A stretch of DNA of 37,714 nt from Candidatus Woesearchaeota archaeon (GTDB lineage: Archaea; Nanobdellota; Nanobdellia; SCGC-AAA011-G17; GW2011-AR17). The position numbers and the translations under genes are program-made. Location of the stretch: assembly GCA_018302165.1 (NCBI GenBank), contig JAGWAA010000003.1:1-37714 (forward strand). Reading direction: 5' to 3'. Position 1 is the first letter of the stretch. The number at the start of each line of letters is the position of its first letter. Shown here piece after piece: positions 17,884 through 26,441 of the stretch. The notes under the pieces were generated by a model. The model saw only the letters and a list, made by a program, of their open reading frames with translations, did not search any database and was not told where the DNA came from.

Positions 17884-18855
17884 TTACGAAGTATATTCTA
17901 AATAAACCTCAGGCAAAGTCTTCCATTCAACTTGTCCAGTTTGAATATAATTTTCATCAACATAATCTAACCATTCTTTCAATAAATTTTCATTATGTAA
18001 ATCTGTATCACCAAGACTCCAACCAAAATAAATTAAATTAATTTCATTAGAATCTACTTCATTTAAAACAATCTCAATATTCTGATAACTTGCTTCCAAA
18101 TCCTCAGAGGTCAAATCTGCATTACTAACTTCTGAAATCCCTAAACTATCTTCATATTGAGCATATAAAACATTTCTTGCATTAAAGATTACTAAATCTC
18201 CACTATTACTATATAACCAATTTTCACCAGAACTAGCAAGAATAGGAGTTAAACTTTGAGTAATATCCTCAGGTAAAGGCCCATGACATTCACCAGGACT
18301 CAAACAATTTTTATATTTTTCAGGCCTCAAATCCTCTGGCATAGACATTGCACAATATCCCACACTACCAGAAGTAAATTTATATCCTGCATCAATAGCA
18401 GCTTTAACCCAATCCATTTCTGAACAAATTCCAGAAACATGCAAAATTTTAAAATCAACTAACTTTTCAAGATCTAATCTTGAGTCCTTAATTTCTTTAA
18501 CAAAAATATCATAATCATAATTTTCATTCAAAGAATACCCCGCATCAGCATGAACACCGACACCATGACCCCTATCATGCAAATCTTGAATAATATTTGA
18601 ATCCCACCTCTCAGCAGCTTCAATAAATTCAGGACTAAATTCAAAAGTTCCAACAGCCCCATAATCTTCTAGAATAGAAGCCATATTCTCTACGGCACTC
18701 GCATGCAAATTAAAACTATCCTCTAAATTAACTTCATTCTTCCACCCTTCAACATGTATCATCAACCCCAGGTATAATTTTTCATTAGAATCTTGAATCG
18801 AACAAGAAGATAAAAACATTAAAATCAATAAAATGAACAAAATAATTTTTTTCAT
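17884..18855 (-). CDS. NodB-like (polysaccharide deacetylase fold) lipoprotein
   Basis: About 323 aa. The N-terminus KKIILFILLILMFLSSCS is a lipoprotein signal with lipobox LSSC, so the protein should be on the outer face of the cell membrane. The body has the NodB layout: GLMIHVEGW at the position of the TFDDG motif, GTFEFSPEF, then HDRGHGVGVHAD as the HxxxH metal motif, and later HVSGICSEMDWVKAA. The first Asp pair is replaced (H-V-E), so catalysis may differ from classic deacetylases. The ATG at 18855 is chosen over an upstream TTG; a TATA box about 25 nt before it fits a leaderless start. Confidence 0.72.
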   Translation of the reverse strand: MKKIILFILLILMFLSSCSIQDSNEKLYLGLMIHVEGWKNEVNLEDSFNLHASAVENMASILEDYGAVGTFEFSPEFIEAAERWDSNIIQDLHDRGHGVGVHADAGYSLNENYDYDIFVKEIKDSRLDLEKLVDFKILHVSGICSEMDWVKAAIDAGYKFTSGSVGYCAMSMPEDLRPEKYKNCLSPGECHGPLPEDITQSLTPILASSGENWLYSNSGDLVIFNARNVLYAQYEDSLGISEVSNADLTSEDLEASYQNIEIVLNEVDSNEINLIYFGWSLGDTDLHNENLLKEWLDYVDENYIQTGQVEWKTLPEVYLEYTS

Positions 18856-18938
18856 AAACAATCTAAATACAAAAAGTTATAAAAAACTTTCCTTTAAGAT
18901 TGAGAAAATTAATAAACAATCATTCCCACATCAAAAGA

Positions 18939-20273
18939 ATGACCTATAATATTATTATCGGAAGAACCGAGTCTGATAGAAAGAAGTTTGGAGAAAAAGG
19001 AACAATTCTCATAGGCCGTTCTTATGTTAAAATGGGCCAAACCACGACCTTATCAAATTATGTTTATATGGATGTAATCAAATCACATGTAGTATTAATT
19101 GTTGGAAAGAGGGGTTCTGGCAAGTCATACTCATCATCAGTCATCACCGAAGGGATTATAGACCTTCCAGATGAAATTTCAAATAATCTTTCTGTAATAA
19201 TGTTAGATACAATGGGCGTTTTCTGGACAATGAAATATCCTAATGAAAAAGATACAGGATTATTAGAACAATGGGGACTGAAAGCAAAAGGATTAGAAAG
19301 AATTAAAATCTTCACACCAATAGGAATGTATGAATATTCCAAATCGATTGGCATTCCAACAGATGCACCATTCTCAATCAAAGCTTCAGAATTATCTGGA
19401 GAAGATTGGCGTCTAGCTTTTGAACTTTCATCTTCTCACCCAGTTTCAATTTTAATTGATAAAATTCTAGGCGATTTAGCAGATTTAAGAAAAGAAGAAT
19501 TTAATGTTGATGATATAATTAATTTAATTCAAAAAGATAATACTTTTTCAAATGAAACAAAAAATGAAGCAATTAATAGATTCAAAGCTTCAAAAGGTTG
19601 GGGTTTATTTTCAAATGAAGGAACAAAAATTGAAGTTCTAATAAATCGTGGAGCAGTTTCAGTTTTAGATATGTCTGCTTACGCAACTTCTTCAGGTGGC
19701 TGGGGAATCAAAGCTCTTGTTGTAGGATTAATATCTAAAAAAATATTTGTTGAAAGAATGCTTTCCAGAAAATTAGATGAAATTGAATCTATCAGAACAG
19801 GTTATTCATATTTCAAAATCAAAGAAGAAGTTTCAGAGGATAAAAAACCATTAATTTGGTTTATTTTAGATGAAGCTCATGAATTACTTCCTGCAATCGG
19901 AAAAACTGCAGCAACAGACGCTTTGGTAACAATATTAAGAGAAGGTCGTCAACCTGGAATTTCATTATTATTAATTACTCAACAACCAGGAAAGATTCAT
20001 TCAGATGTTTTAACACAATCAGATATAGTCCTTGCACATAGACTAACAGCAAAAATAGATGTTGAAGCTTTCAACTCCATGATGCAATCATATTTAGGAG
20101 ACACCTTAACAAGTTACTTGAACATCCTTCCAGCAGATCCAGGAGCAGCAATTGTTTTAGATGATAACTCAGAAAGATTATATCCTATTCAAGTTCGTCC
20201 AAAAGTATCCTGGCACGGAGGAGAATCCCCTACTGCAATCAAATTCGAGAGGTCAAAGAATTTAGGATTGTAA
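18939..20273 (+). CDS. HerA-like (DUF87) DNA-translocating ATPase
   Basis: About 444 aa. FtsK/HerA-class ATPase; HerA partners NurA in DNA end resection in archaea, but no nurA lies in this window. Walker A is IVGKRGSGKSYSS (about residue 50), Walker B LIWFILDEAHELLP (about 305), sensor region ILREGRQPGISLLLITQQPG, and an arginine-finger style segment VLAHRLTAKIDVEA. The N-terminal HAS-like barrel is reduced to about 45 residues. The frame is open from a TTG at 18900, but the ATG at 18939 gives a more usual N-terminus, with a TATA at about 18876. The 3' end overlaps the convergent gene by 35 bp. Confidence 0.82.
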   Translation: MTYNIIIGRTESDRKKFGEKGTILIGRSYVKMGQTTTLSNYVYMDVIKSHVVLIVGKRGSGKSYSSSVITEGIIDLPDEISNNLSVIMLDTMGVFWTMKYPNEKDTGLLEQWGLKAKGLERIKIFTPIGMYEYSKSIGIPTDAPFSIKASELSGEDWRLAFELSSSHPVSILIDKILGDLADLRKEEFNVDDIINLIQKDNTFSNETKNEAINRFKASKGWGLFSNEGTKIEVLINRGAVSVLDMSAYATSSGGWGIKALVVGLISKKIFVERMLSRKLDEIESIRTGYSYFKIKEEVSEDKKPLIWFILDEAHELLPAIGKTAATDALVTILREGRQPGISLLLITQQPGKIHSDVLTQSDIVLAHRLTAKIDVEAFNSMMQSYLGDTLTSYLNILPADPGAAIVLDDNSERLYPIQVRPKVSWHGGESPTAIKFERSKNLGL

Positions 20274-20754
20274 TAGGATCATAAATATCATACATTTCAA
20301 TAAGTTTATGTCCATAATGAAATCTTATATCCCCAGGTAAATCTTTCTTAAAAATAATTCTTTCTTTTTCTAAAGACTCCACAACATCACTCATCTTAAA
20401 ACAATGGTTATCCTGAAAATTTAATCCACAAGGATAAACTAATCTTTGCTTAAATCTTTGTTTAAATTTTTCTTCAAATTCATCAACTAAACCCAATCCT
20501 AAAACCGGAACAAAAAAAGGAAACCTACCATCATGAGCACGAATAAAATTAATAATTTCAAAACCTCCTATAACAGAAATATCTTGAGTAATCATTCCGA
20601 TAAAAACTTCATTAAATTCAGCTCCATCAAATCTAATCCTATAACCCATCCCAGTTTCTCTATGTAAATAATAATAAGAATCACTTTCAACCCCCGAATT
20701 TGTTCTAAACAAAAGATCATATAATCTCCCATTTCTTTCAATTGAATTCATCAT
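20239..20754 (-). CDS. Hypothetical soluble protein
   Basis: About 171 aa, not recognised. The open frame runs back to 20814 and would add a hydrophobic stretch, but that part lies across the divergent promoter. The ATG pair at 20751-20754 sits 23-26 nt from the TATA element, which fits a leaderless start. Mixed alpha/beta composition (YRIRFDGAEFNEVFIGMITQ, FEEKFKQRFKQRLVYP); no motif seen. The 3' end overlaps the HerA-like gene. Confidence 0.6.
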   Translation of the reverse strand: MMNSIERNGRLYDLLFRTNSGVESDSYYYLHRETGMGYRIRFDGAEFNEVFIGMITQDISVIGGFEIINFIRAHDGRFPFFVPVLGLGLVDEFEEKFKQRFKQRLVYPCGLNFQDNHCFKMSDVVESLEKERIIFKKDLPGDIRFHYGHKLIEMYDIYDPITILNSLTSRI

Positions 20755-20803
20755 TAAAAAAAATAAAAGAAGATATATAAATACTTTTATGATTCTAAAA
20801 CAT
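20755..20803. promoter_or_regulatory. Shared divergent TATA element
   Basis: AGATATATAAATACTTTT at about 20770-20787 can be read as a TATA box on both strands. The ATG at 20804 (rlmE) and the ATGs at 20751-20754 (opposite strand) are both about 25 nt away, so each would be leaderless. This decides both start codons against longer frames. Confidence 0.6.
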
Positions 20804-21406
20804 ATGACATACAACCGTCAAGATCATTATTACATGAAAGCAAAAAAAGAAGGCTTTCGTGCACGTTCTTCATACAAATTAATAGAAATTCAAAAAAAAT
20901 ATGATTTAATCAAAGCTAATGATTCAGTGCTGGATATTGGTTGTGCTCCAGGATCTTGGTTACAATTTGTAAAACAAAGAACCAAAGGCAAAATATTAGG
21001 AATAGATTTAGTTTCAATAAAACCAATTGGAGGAATAGAATTCATACAAGGAGATATCAACGACAAAGAAATCCAAAAAAAAATAATCCAAAAATTCAAT
21101 GTTGTACTTTCAGATATTGCCCCAAAAACATCAGGCATCAGAGAAAGAGATCAATACTTATCCTTCCAATTATCCAGAGAATCATTCCTCATAGCAAAAA
21201 AAGCACTAAAACCAAATGGAAATTTTGTAGTAAAAACTTTCCAATCTCAAGAAACAGAAGAATTAGTAAAAGAAATTAAACCTTATTTTGAATTTGTAAA
21301 AAGATACACTCCACAATCAACAAGACAAGGTTCAAAAGAAATTTTTATTGTAGCTTTAGGATTTAAAACTACATCTTCTCCAAAGCTTTTTTCATCAAAG
21401 GAATAA
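20804..21406 (+). CDS. rlmE: RlmE/FtsJ-type rRNA 2'-O-methyltransferase
   Basis: SAM-dependent 2'-O-ribose methyltransferase of the RrmJ/FtsJ family, about 200 aa, probably acting on 23S rRNA. Motifs: YNRQDHYYMKAKKEGFRARSSYKL with the first catalytic Lys, SAM loop VLDIGCAPGSWLQF, catalytic Asp in VLSDIAPKTSG, catalytic Lys in FVVKTFQ, and Glu in SKEIFIVALGF: the full K-D-K-E tetrad. An in-frame ATG at 20789 is too near the TATA box; 20804 is preferred. The last ~12 codons overlap the convergent gene by 38 bp. Confidence 0.93.
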   Translation: MTYNRQDHYYMKAKKEGFRARSSYKLIEIQKKYDLIKANDSVLDIGCAPGSWLQFVKQRTKGKILGIDLVSIKPIGGIEFIQGDINDKEIQKKIIQKFNVVLSDIAPKTSGIRERDQYLSFQLSRESFLIAKKALKPNGNFVVKTFQSQETEELVKEIKPYFEFVKRYTPQSTRQGSKEIFIVALGFKTTSSPKLFSSKE

Positions 21407-21602
21407 CAGCTTCAGCTTCTTCTTTTGTCATTCTTCCCAATTTATTAAAAGAATAATCTCCTTCTGAAGACCTATTCTCTCTTGAGACTTGTAATTTTGG
21501 AATACCATTATTGTATGCAAATACACCAACAGTTATTTTTGTCGTTTCAAATTCAACTTCTTCATGAAAAAGTTCTTTATCCAGGTTTTTATCAAATGCC
21601 AT
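21369..21602 (-). CDS. Small conserved-looking protein, possibly PC4-like
   Basis: 77 aa. VGVFAYNNGIPKLQVSRENR followed by FNKLGRMTKEEAEAVIPLMKKALEK gives a beta-sheet then one long helix, the order seen in PC4/p15 single-strand DNA-binding coactivators. The resemblance is by pattern only. A TATA element near 21622-21630 on the minus strand fits the start. It overlaps rlmE at the 3' end. Confidence 0.6.
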   Translation of the reverse strand: MAFDKNLDKELFHEEVEFETTKITVGVFAYNNGIPKLQVSRENRSSEGDYSFNKLGRMTKEEAEAVIPLMKKALEKM

Positions 21603-21637
21603 AGGGATTAAAATTTTTAGAGATTATAAAAACCTTT

Positions 21638-21680
21638 CTGAAAATTTTCCGGATTTTCTTAGTAAACCTTTTTTAAGCCA
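21638..21680 (+). promoter_or_regulatory. Hairpin/T-run/TATA-like element, copy A
   Basis: CTGAAAATTTTCCGG followed by ATTTTCTTAGTAAACCTTTTTTAAG. The same order (CCGAAA...TTTCGG, T-run, TTATAAAC-like, T/A-rich) recurs at 33464, 34986 and 36736. Here it lies before the metallopeptidase gene. A perfect 12-bp palindrome, AAGTCTAGACTT, follows at 21701-21712. Confidence 0.45.
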
Positions 21681-21738
21681 ATTTTTCTAAATTAAACTGA
21701 AAGTCTAGACTTCTTCAAGGCATTGGGAGGTGCTTAAT

Positions 21739-22230
21739 ATGTTAGAGAACTTAGTGCGAACTGCAATAAGAAGAGAAGATTTAGACATTGATTACAATGG
21801 CTACACAGCAACAAACCATTTTGGATGGGAATACCAAGTTTCAATTGAACAAAGCGAATCTTGTCTTGAACCTTCTTATATCAAACCATTACAAAAAAAG
21901 ATTGTATTAAAAACAGGTTGTGAAGTATCAGATCAAGGCCATTATTTATCTCATGCATTAGCCCACGAATTAGGCCATTCAGAAACATTCTTTGTAACAA
22001 CACCCATATTAGCAATAATTGCTTTTGCAGGTTTAAGACATGCATACAAAGAACATTCAATTAAAACATTCCTTTATACTTGCGCAACTGTAGCCTCATA
22101 TAGATTAGTTGTTGACGAAGCCGCAGCAGAAATTGCAGCATCTGTAAATCATGGAACAATAATGATGGATTGGAGAGGCGAATTAACAAGCTTAGTAAAT
22201 TTTAGTAGAAATGTCATTGATTTATTTTAA
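21739..22230 (+). CDS. Small membrane zinc metallopeptidase (HEXXH)
   Basis: About 163 aa. Zinc motif in ALAHELGHSETFF (about 77-89), and a likely third ligand Glu in VDEAAAEIAASV (about 125-136) after two hydrophobic segments (VTTPILAIIAFAGL and FLYTCATVASYRLV). This HELGH plus downstream E layout is that of a gluzincin-like protease embedded in the membrane. The start is fixed by GGAGGTG at 21726-21732, six nt before the ATG; an upstream GTG at 21730 lies inside this ribosome site and is rejected. Substrate unknown. The 3' end overlaps trm5 by 17 bp. Confidence 0.78.
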   Translation: MLENLVRTAIRREDLDIDYNGYTATNHFGWEYQVSIEQSESCLEPSYIKPLQKKIVLKTGCEVSDQGHYLSHALAHELGHSETFFVTTPILAIIAFAGLRHAYKEHSIKTFLYTCATVASYRLVVDEAAAEIAASVNHGTIMMDWRGELTSLVNFSRNVIDLF

Positions 22231-23134
22231 AATCCACACAAATCCTAAATCTACCAGGAGCATATTGCCCACACCTAACTACCTTCAAGATTTTCGCAGT
22301 TTTTACATTTTTTTTAATTTTTTGAATAGCTTTCTCAGGAATATCTTTTTCATCACAAAAATCATAAAAATGTATTATTCCATTTTTCTTCAATAATTTT
22401 AAAGCATTCCCCAAAAAAGCTTCAGCACTTTTAGGCAACGGCATCAAAATCCTATCAAACTTCTCATTAAAATTAAAATTCATTGCATCCTCATTAAATA
22501 ATTTTATATTAGAATATTTTCTACAATTATATTCGGCATACTTATGAGCAACAGGATTCTTTTCCACGCCTACAATCAACGCAGGTTTAGAATGTTTAGC
22601 AATAACCAAAGGATAAGGTCCAACCCCAGAAAAAAACACTAAAACATTTTCTTTATCTTTTATTAATGATGCAATCCTCATTCTTTCTGTCCCTAATCGT
22701 GGAGAAAAATAACATTTTTCAACATCAATTTTCATTTGTACACCATTCTCTCGATAAATAGTTTCTTTTCTTTTTTCACCAGCAATAAATTCTAAATCCT
22801 GTGTTCTAAATTCACCATGATGAATACCAACCTTTCTCAAAACCACTTTAACATTTGGAACATTAATTAATTTTTTTGCATCAGTATTAGAAACATCTTC
22901 ACCAGCTATAACAATATCCCCAATTTGATCATAATTTAATAATTCTAATTTTATTTTTTTTATTTTTTCACATTCTTTCTCCAAAATTTCATAGCCCTTA
23001 ACATCTTTCTCAATAGGTAGATACAAATAATCTCTTCCAGAAACAGGCTTATACCCTTTAGCTAATACTCCTAATTGTATCAATTTTTGTTTGGTTTTTT
23101 CAGCATCTTTTTTCAAGACTTTAACACATTTCAT
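22214..23134 (-). CDS. trm5: tRNA (guanine37-N1)-methyltransferase Trm5
   Basis: Makes m1G37 in tRNAs next to the anticodon, which guards reading frame. 306 aa. N-terminal part ends with YDQIGDIVIA; the central region has VGIHHGEFRTQDLEFIAGEKRKETIYRENG and CYFSPRLGTERMRIASL; SAM loop VLVFFSGVGPYPLVIA and VGVEKNPVAHKYAEYN; the NLPxxA-type motif appears as ILMPLPKSAEAFL, with M-P in place of the usual N. The shape fits the short (Trm5b-like) archaeal form. Second downstream of fen1, 35 nt after a small unknown gene. Confidence 0.92.
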   Translation of the reverse strand: MKCVKVLKKDAEKTKQKLIQLGVLAKGYKPVSGRDYLYLPIEKDVKGYEILEKECEKIKKIKLELLNYDQIGDIVIAGEDVSNTDAKKLINVPNVKVVLRKVGIHHGEFRTQDLEFIAGEKRKETIYRENGVQMKIDVEKCYFSPRLGTERMRIASLIKDKENVLVFFSGVGPYPLVIAKHSKPALIVGVEKNPVAHKYAEYNCRKYSNIKLFNEDAMNFNFNEKFDRILMPLPKSAEAFLGNALKLLKKNGIIHFYDFCDEKDIPEKAIQKIKKNVKTAKILKVVRCGQYAPGRFRICVDFKINQ

Positions 23135-23169
23135 ACATAATTAGAATAAGATAGAATTTATAAAAATAA

Positions 23170-23559
23170 CTAACGCTTAACTAAATTTAATACTTCATCA
23201 ATAGAACTATCTCGAGTTAAATTTCTTTCAATAACAATCACATCAGAAAATACTTGCTTAAACTCAGACACTGCCTTACCCATAGGATCAATTTCGAATA
23301 TTTCCCGCTTCATACATTCCAAATTCAACCAATATTTAAACTGAGCCCCAGAATAATTACTCCCATTATAATTTAAATTCCTATAGAAATGTACTCTATA
23401 TCTACTAATTGACTCAGAATCCAACCAAACCATAGTTGAATCTTCAAATAAAGGATCATTAGTAATTACATCAACTAGCTTAAATCTTTCTTTCAAGAAT
23501 GTTCTTACAGGATCAAAATCAAAAGAATCAGGAAGATAAAACAATACGCCATAGATCAT
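23170..23559 (-). CDS. Hypothetical soluble protein
   Basis: 129 aa, not recognised. It begins MIYGVLFYLPDSFDFDPVRTF, a beta-strand then helix pattern seen in LigT/2H phosphoesterase-like small proteins, but the H-x-T/S motifs are absent. It lies 35 nt after fen1 and 35 nt before trm5 on the same strand. Confidence 0.55.
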   Translation of the reverse strand: MIYGVLFYLPDSFDFDPVRTFLKERFKLVDVITNDPLFEDSTMVWLDSESISRYRVHFYRNLNYNGSNYSGAQFKYWLNLECMKREIFEIDPMGKAVSEFKQVFSDVIVIERNLTRDSSIDEVLNLVKR

Positions 23560-23594
23560 CCAAAAAACAAAAAATCTTCATTTTAAAAAGCCTT

Positions 23595-24599
23595 CTAAAA
23601 CCACTTACTCAAACTATCTTTGGGTTTTAATCCCTTTAGTTTCTCTAAAGTTGACTCAACTCTCTCAAGAGAAAAATCATGCTCATCAACTAATATTGCT
23701 TTGACTTTTTCCTCATCCAATCTTTCTTTCTTCAATACAACATCTTCTACAGGAATTTTCTTAAAAGTTTCAAATATTTCTTCCCAATCAAAATCAGTTT
23801 CTAATTTAGAAAATATATCCTCAAATTTTTTAGTTTCATGCAATAACTTCAACGCTTTCTTCGGCCCGATACCATTAACACCACCAGGATTATAATCAGT
23901 ACCTATTAAAATTCCCAAAATAATTAATTGATCTTGAGTCAAATTATTTTTTTCTAATACATCCTTTAATTCAACTAAATATGGAGCAATAAAAACATAT
24001 TTTCCTCCTGTAATTTTTCTTTTCTGTGATAATGTCAAATTAAAAACTAATTTTGGAGCTCCAAATAATAATGAATCATAATCCTGTGATGCACTAGCCC
24101 AAACTAATTTTTTCTTAACCATATATGCACACTGTGCTTCAGCCTCAGATGGTGCTTGAACAACAGGTAACCCTAATGCATTCAAAAGTTCCATAGATTC
24201 ATCAAACATTTTTGTATTCACAAAAGTCAATTGTTTGGCATATTTACTAGAACCTTCAGTATCTTCTCTAACCATTGCCTGATTATATTTATCAAACGCT
24301 TTATCTTTTGCTTCTCTTCTTTTTTCTCTAACTTTTTCTTTCAAATGTGGCGCAACTCCATCAAATACAAATATTGGAGTAATCCCTTTTTGTAATAGAT
24401 TAGGAACACGAGAGAATAACCCCACTAAATGTGAAGTAACATTTCCATTTTCATCCATTAAAGCAGTCCCATCTTGTTGCCTTATAGAACTCAGAAATTG
24501 AAATATAACATTAGAAGCATCAACAGAAAGAGTTTTACCATTAAGCTCATCCCATTTCAAATCCCTTTTATCAACTAACTCAGAAATCTTTACTCCCAT
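23595..24599 (-). CDS. fen: Flap endonuclease 1
   Basis: Structure-specific nuclease that removes 5' flaps in Okazaki fragment maturation and repair, 334 aa. The start is set at the ATG at 24599, giving MGVKISELVDKRDL; FEN1 needs Gly at position 2 in the active site, so the upstream open frame to 24623 is rejected. Metal-binding acids: SVDASNVIFQFL (Asp27 region), FVFDGVAP, EAEAQCAYM, SQDYDSLLFG and GTDYNPGGVNGIGPKKA with the helix-hairpin-helix. The C-terminus KDSLSKWF is a PCNA-binding PIP box. It is divergent from the PD-(D/E)XK gene. Confidence 0.96.
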   Translation of the reverse strand: MGVKISELVDKRDLKWDELNGKTLSVDASNVIFQFLSSIRQQDGTALMDENGNVTSHLVGLFSRVPNLLQKGITPIFVFDGVAPHLKEKVREKRREAKDKAFDKYNQAMVREDTEGSSKYAKQLTFVNTKMFDESMELLNALGLPVVQAPSEAEAQCAYMVKKKLVWASASQDYDSLLFGAPKLVFNLTLSQKRKITGGKYVFIAPYLVELKDVLEKNNLTQDQLIILGILIGTDYNPGGVNGIGPKKALKLLHETKKFEDIFSKLETDFDWEEIFETFKKIPVEDVVLKKERLDEEKVKAILVDEHDFSLERVESTLEKLKGLKPKDSLSKWF

Positions 24600-24656
24600 A
24601 ATCAATAAATAATAGAAATTCATATAAATAGATTTCCTCTCAAAAAACTATAAAAG

Positions 24657-25307
24657 ATGGTGATTAAAAAAGTTTCTTTCAAGCATGGATGGTGGTATTT
24701 TTATAGAGTCCACGAACCAAAAACAAAACAATTAACAAAACAATTTCCAGAATTAAAAACATTTTTGTATGATGTATTTGAAAATTGCCCTCACGATTAT
24801 TTTTCTTTAGAACCCAGATCCTCAAAATTAACTTTTAACTTAAATAATCTAAACCTACAACCTGTACTAAATCATGAAGTAAATATTCTCGCAAAAAATG
24901 GTTTAGAGAATAACGCAAAGAGATTCACAACAGCCCATCCAAAAGTCCAAATGTTTATGCTTGAAGAGGACTCAAACACAATCGCAATCGAAGTTCCTTT
25001 ATGGTTACAACCAACAGAACTAGACCATTATGAAAATATTTTCAACTCAAAAAACCCATTAACAGGCCATATTGATGCATTAAGAATCGAAGATGACAAA
25101 ATTTGGATATGGGACTACAAACCAAACGCCCACTTAGAAAAATATGCTTCTACTCAAACATTCTTTTATGCCTATATGTTATCAAAACGCACCCAAATAC
25201 CTTTAGAAAATTTTAGATGCGGTTATTTTGATTCCAAAAACACTTATGTTTTTAATCCAGAGATATGCAAAGTTCCAAGAATTATACAGCAAAAACTTTT
25301 AAAATAG
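24657..25307 (+). CDS. PD-(D/E)XK superfamily nuclease
   Basis: 216 aa. The nuclease core is visible as LTGHIDALRIEDDKIWIWDYKPNA (about 136-160): metal-binding Asp, then D-Y-K as the (D/E)xK motif, followed by a helix with Q and Y (STQTFFYAYML), as in RecB-like nucleases. The N-terminal half has no known domain. Its TATA box (AACTATAAAAG) lies only a few nt before the start, so an internal or farther promoter may be used. It precedes the phosphoesterase gene by 18 nt. Probably acts on DNA or RNA, in repair or defence. Confidence 0.8.
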   Translation: MVIKKVSFKHGWWYFYRVHEPKTKQLTKQFPELKTFLYDVFENCPHDYFSLEPRSSKLTFNLNNLNLQPVLNHEVNILAKNGLENNAKRFTTAHPKVQMFMLEEDSNTIAIEVPLWLQPTELDHYENIFNSKNPLTGHIDALRIEDDKIWIWDYKPNAHLEKYASTQTFFYAYMLSKRTQIPLENFRCGYFDSKNTYVFNPEICKVPRIIQQKLLK

Positions 25308-25325
25308 CCATTATATCAAATATCT

Positions 25326-26441
25326 ATGCAAAAGTTAACATTAGTCTTTAGTGATATAGAAGTTGGTATTGGAAATAATACTGACGACTTTGTTGAAGAC
25401 AAATTATTTTGTGAAACACTAAGATCAAATTTTCACTATCACAAAAAATATAATATAGATTTAGTTTTAAACGGAGATATATTTGATTTTCTAAAAGCAC
25501 CCTATAAAAATACTTATCCTAGGCACATTACTGAAAATATTTCCCTTTGGAAACTCGAACATATGCATAAAGCCCACCCAGATTTTTTTAATATTTTAAA
25601 TGAATTCATTAATTTGGGTAATACAAGAATAATATTTATAATAGGAAATCATGATTACAATATTATTTATAGTAAGATAAAAAAAGAATTAAGAAAAATA
25701 ATTTTAAAAGACAAAGTTAAAATGAAAAAGAAAATTGTCTTCCCAGGTTTTGAATTTAAAAGCTATCAAGTATTATTCGAACATGGTTCCCAATTAGACC
25801 AATTTTTCAGAGTTGATCCAAATACATTAATTCATCCAAAAATTCAAACTGTAATTGAAGAACCTTTTTTATTAGTTCCATGGGGATATAATGCCCTTAA
25901 AGAACATTTCATAAAAATCAAAGAAGAATTTCCTATGTTAGAAAGAATTTTTCCAAAGAATAAAACATTAAATACATTAAATAACCAAGTCAAAAAAAGA
26001 GTAATTATTGACACATTTTTTTATATGTTAAAATCATTTTTTTATACACAATTTAGATACAAAAAAGACAAATTATATAATTTTACCTGGGAAGATTTTA
26101 AAAAATATATGAGAAATTTTCTTAAAAAAGATTATGATGTTAAATTTGAAGATAAAGCAGAAATTAAACTTCTTTCCAGTAAATTCAAAGTAATCTCTTA
26201 TGGACATAACCATGTATCATCATTATACAAAATAAAAGAGAAATATATTTTAAACACAAATACTTGGCGTGATGAATACGAATATTCCGAAAACACAAAA
26301 ACTTATCTTCCTACAAAAAAAAGTTATGGATTTATTATTCATGATAAACAAAAAATTTACAAGATAAAATTAATTTATGTAAATTCTCAACAAAAAGAAT
26401 TAAAACCTTCTGAAATTAAAGGATTAAAAACCTTTCAATGA
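25326..26441 (+). CDS. Calcineurin-like metallophosphoesterase (LpxH-like)
   Basis: 371 aa. Metal motifs in order: LVFSDIEVG (DxH position with Glu instead of His), NGDIFDF, GNHDY, FEHGSQLDQF (HGxxxD) and SYGHNHVSS (GHxH). The order and spacing are those of UDP-2,3-diacylglucosamine diphosphatase-like proteins, but archaea lack lipid A, so the substrate must differ. A long middle section (about 165-265) is helical. Same strand and 18 nt after the nuclease gene; the 3' end overlaps polB by 18 bp. Confidence 0.85.
   Translation: MQKLTLVFSDIEVGIGNNTDDFVEDKLFCETLRSNFHYHKKYNIDLVLNGDIFDFLKAPYKNTYPRHITENISLWKLEHMHKAHPDFFNILNEFINLGNTRIIFIIGNHDYNIIYSKIKKELRKIILKDKVKMKKKIVFPGFEFKSYQVLFEHGSQLDQFFRVDPNTLIHPKIQTVIEEPFLLVPWGYNALKEHFIKIKEEFPMLERIFPKNKTLNTLNNQVKKRVIIDTFFYMLKSFFYTQFRYKKDKLYNFTWEDFKKYMRNFLKKDYDVKFEDKAEIKLLSSKFKVISYGHNHVSSLYKIKEKYILNTNTWRDEYEYSENTKTYLPTKKSYGFIIHDKQKIYKIKLIYVNSQQKELKPSEIKGLKTFQ

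Noticed and set aside
20789..20803. Upstream ATG as the start of rlmE
   Set aside because: It lies only about 10 nt after the TATA box, before the expected transcription start; the ATG at 20804 fits.
20755..20814. N-terminal membrane helix for the 20239-20754 gene
   Set aside because: The hydrophobic stretch is the reverse reading of the divergent promoter and the start of rlmE.
25326..26441. True lipid A enzyme LpxH
   Set aside because: The motifs match the superfamily, but the first His ligand is Glu and the organism is archaeal with no lipid A genes in view.
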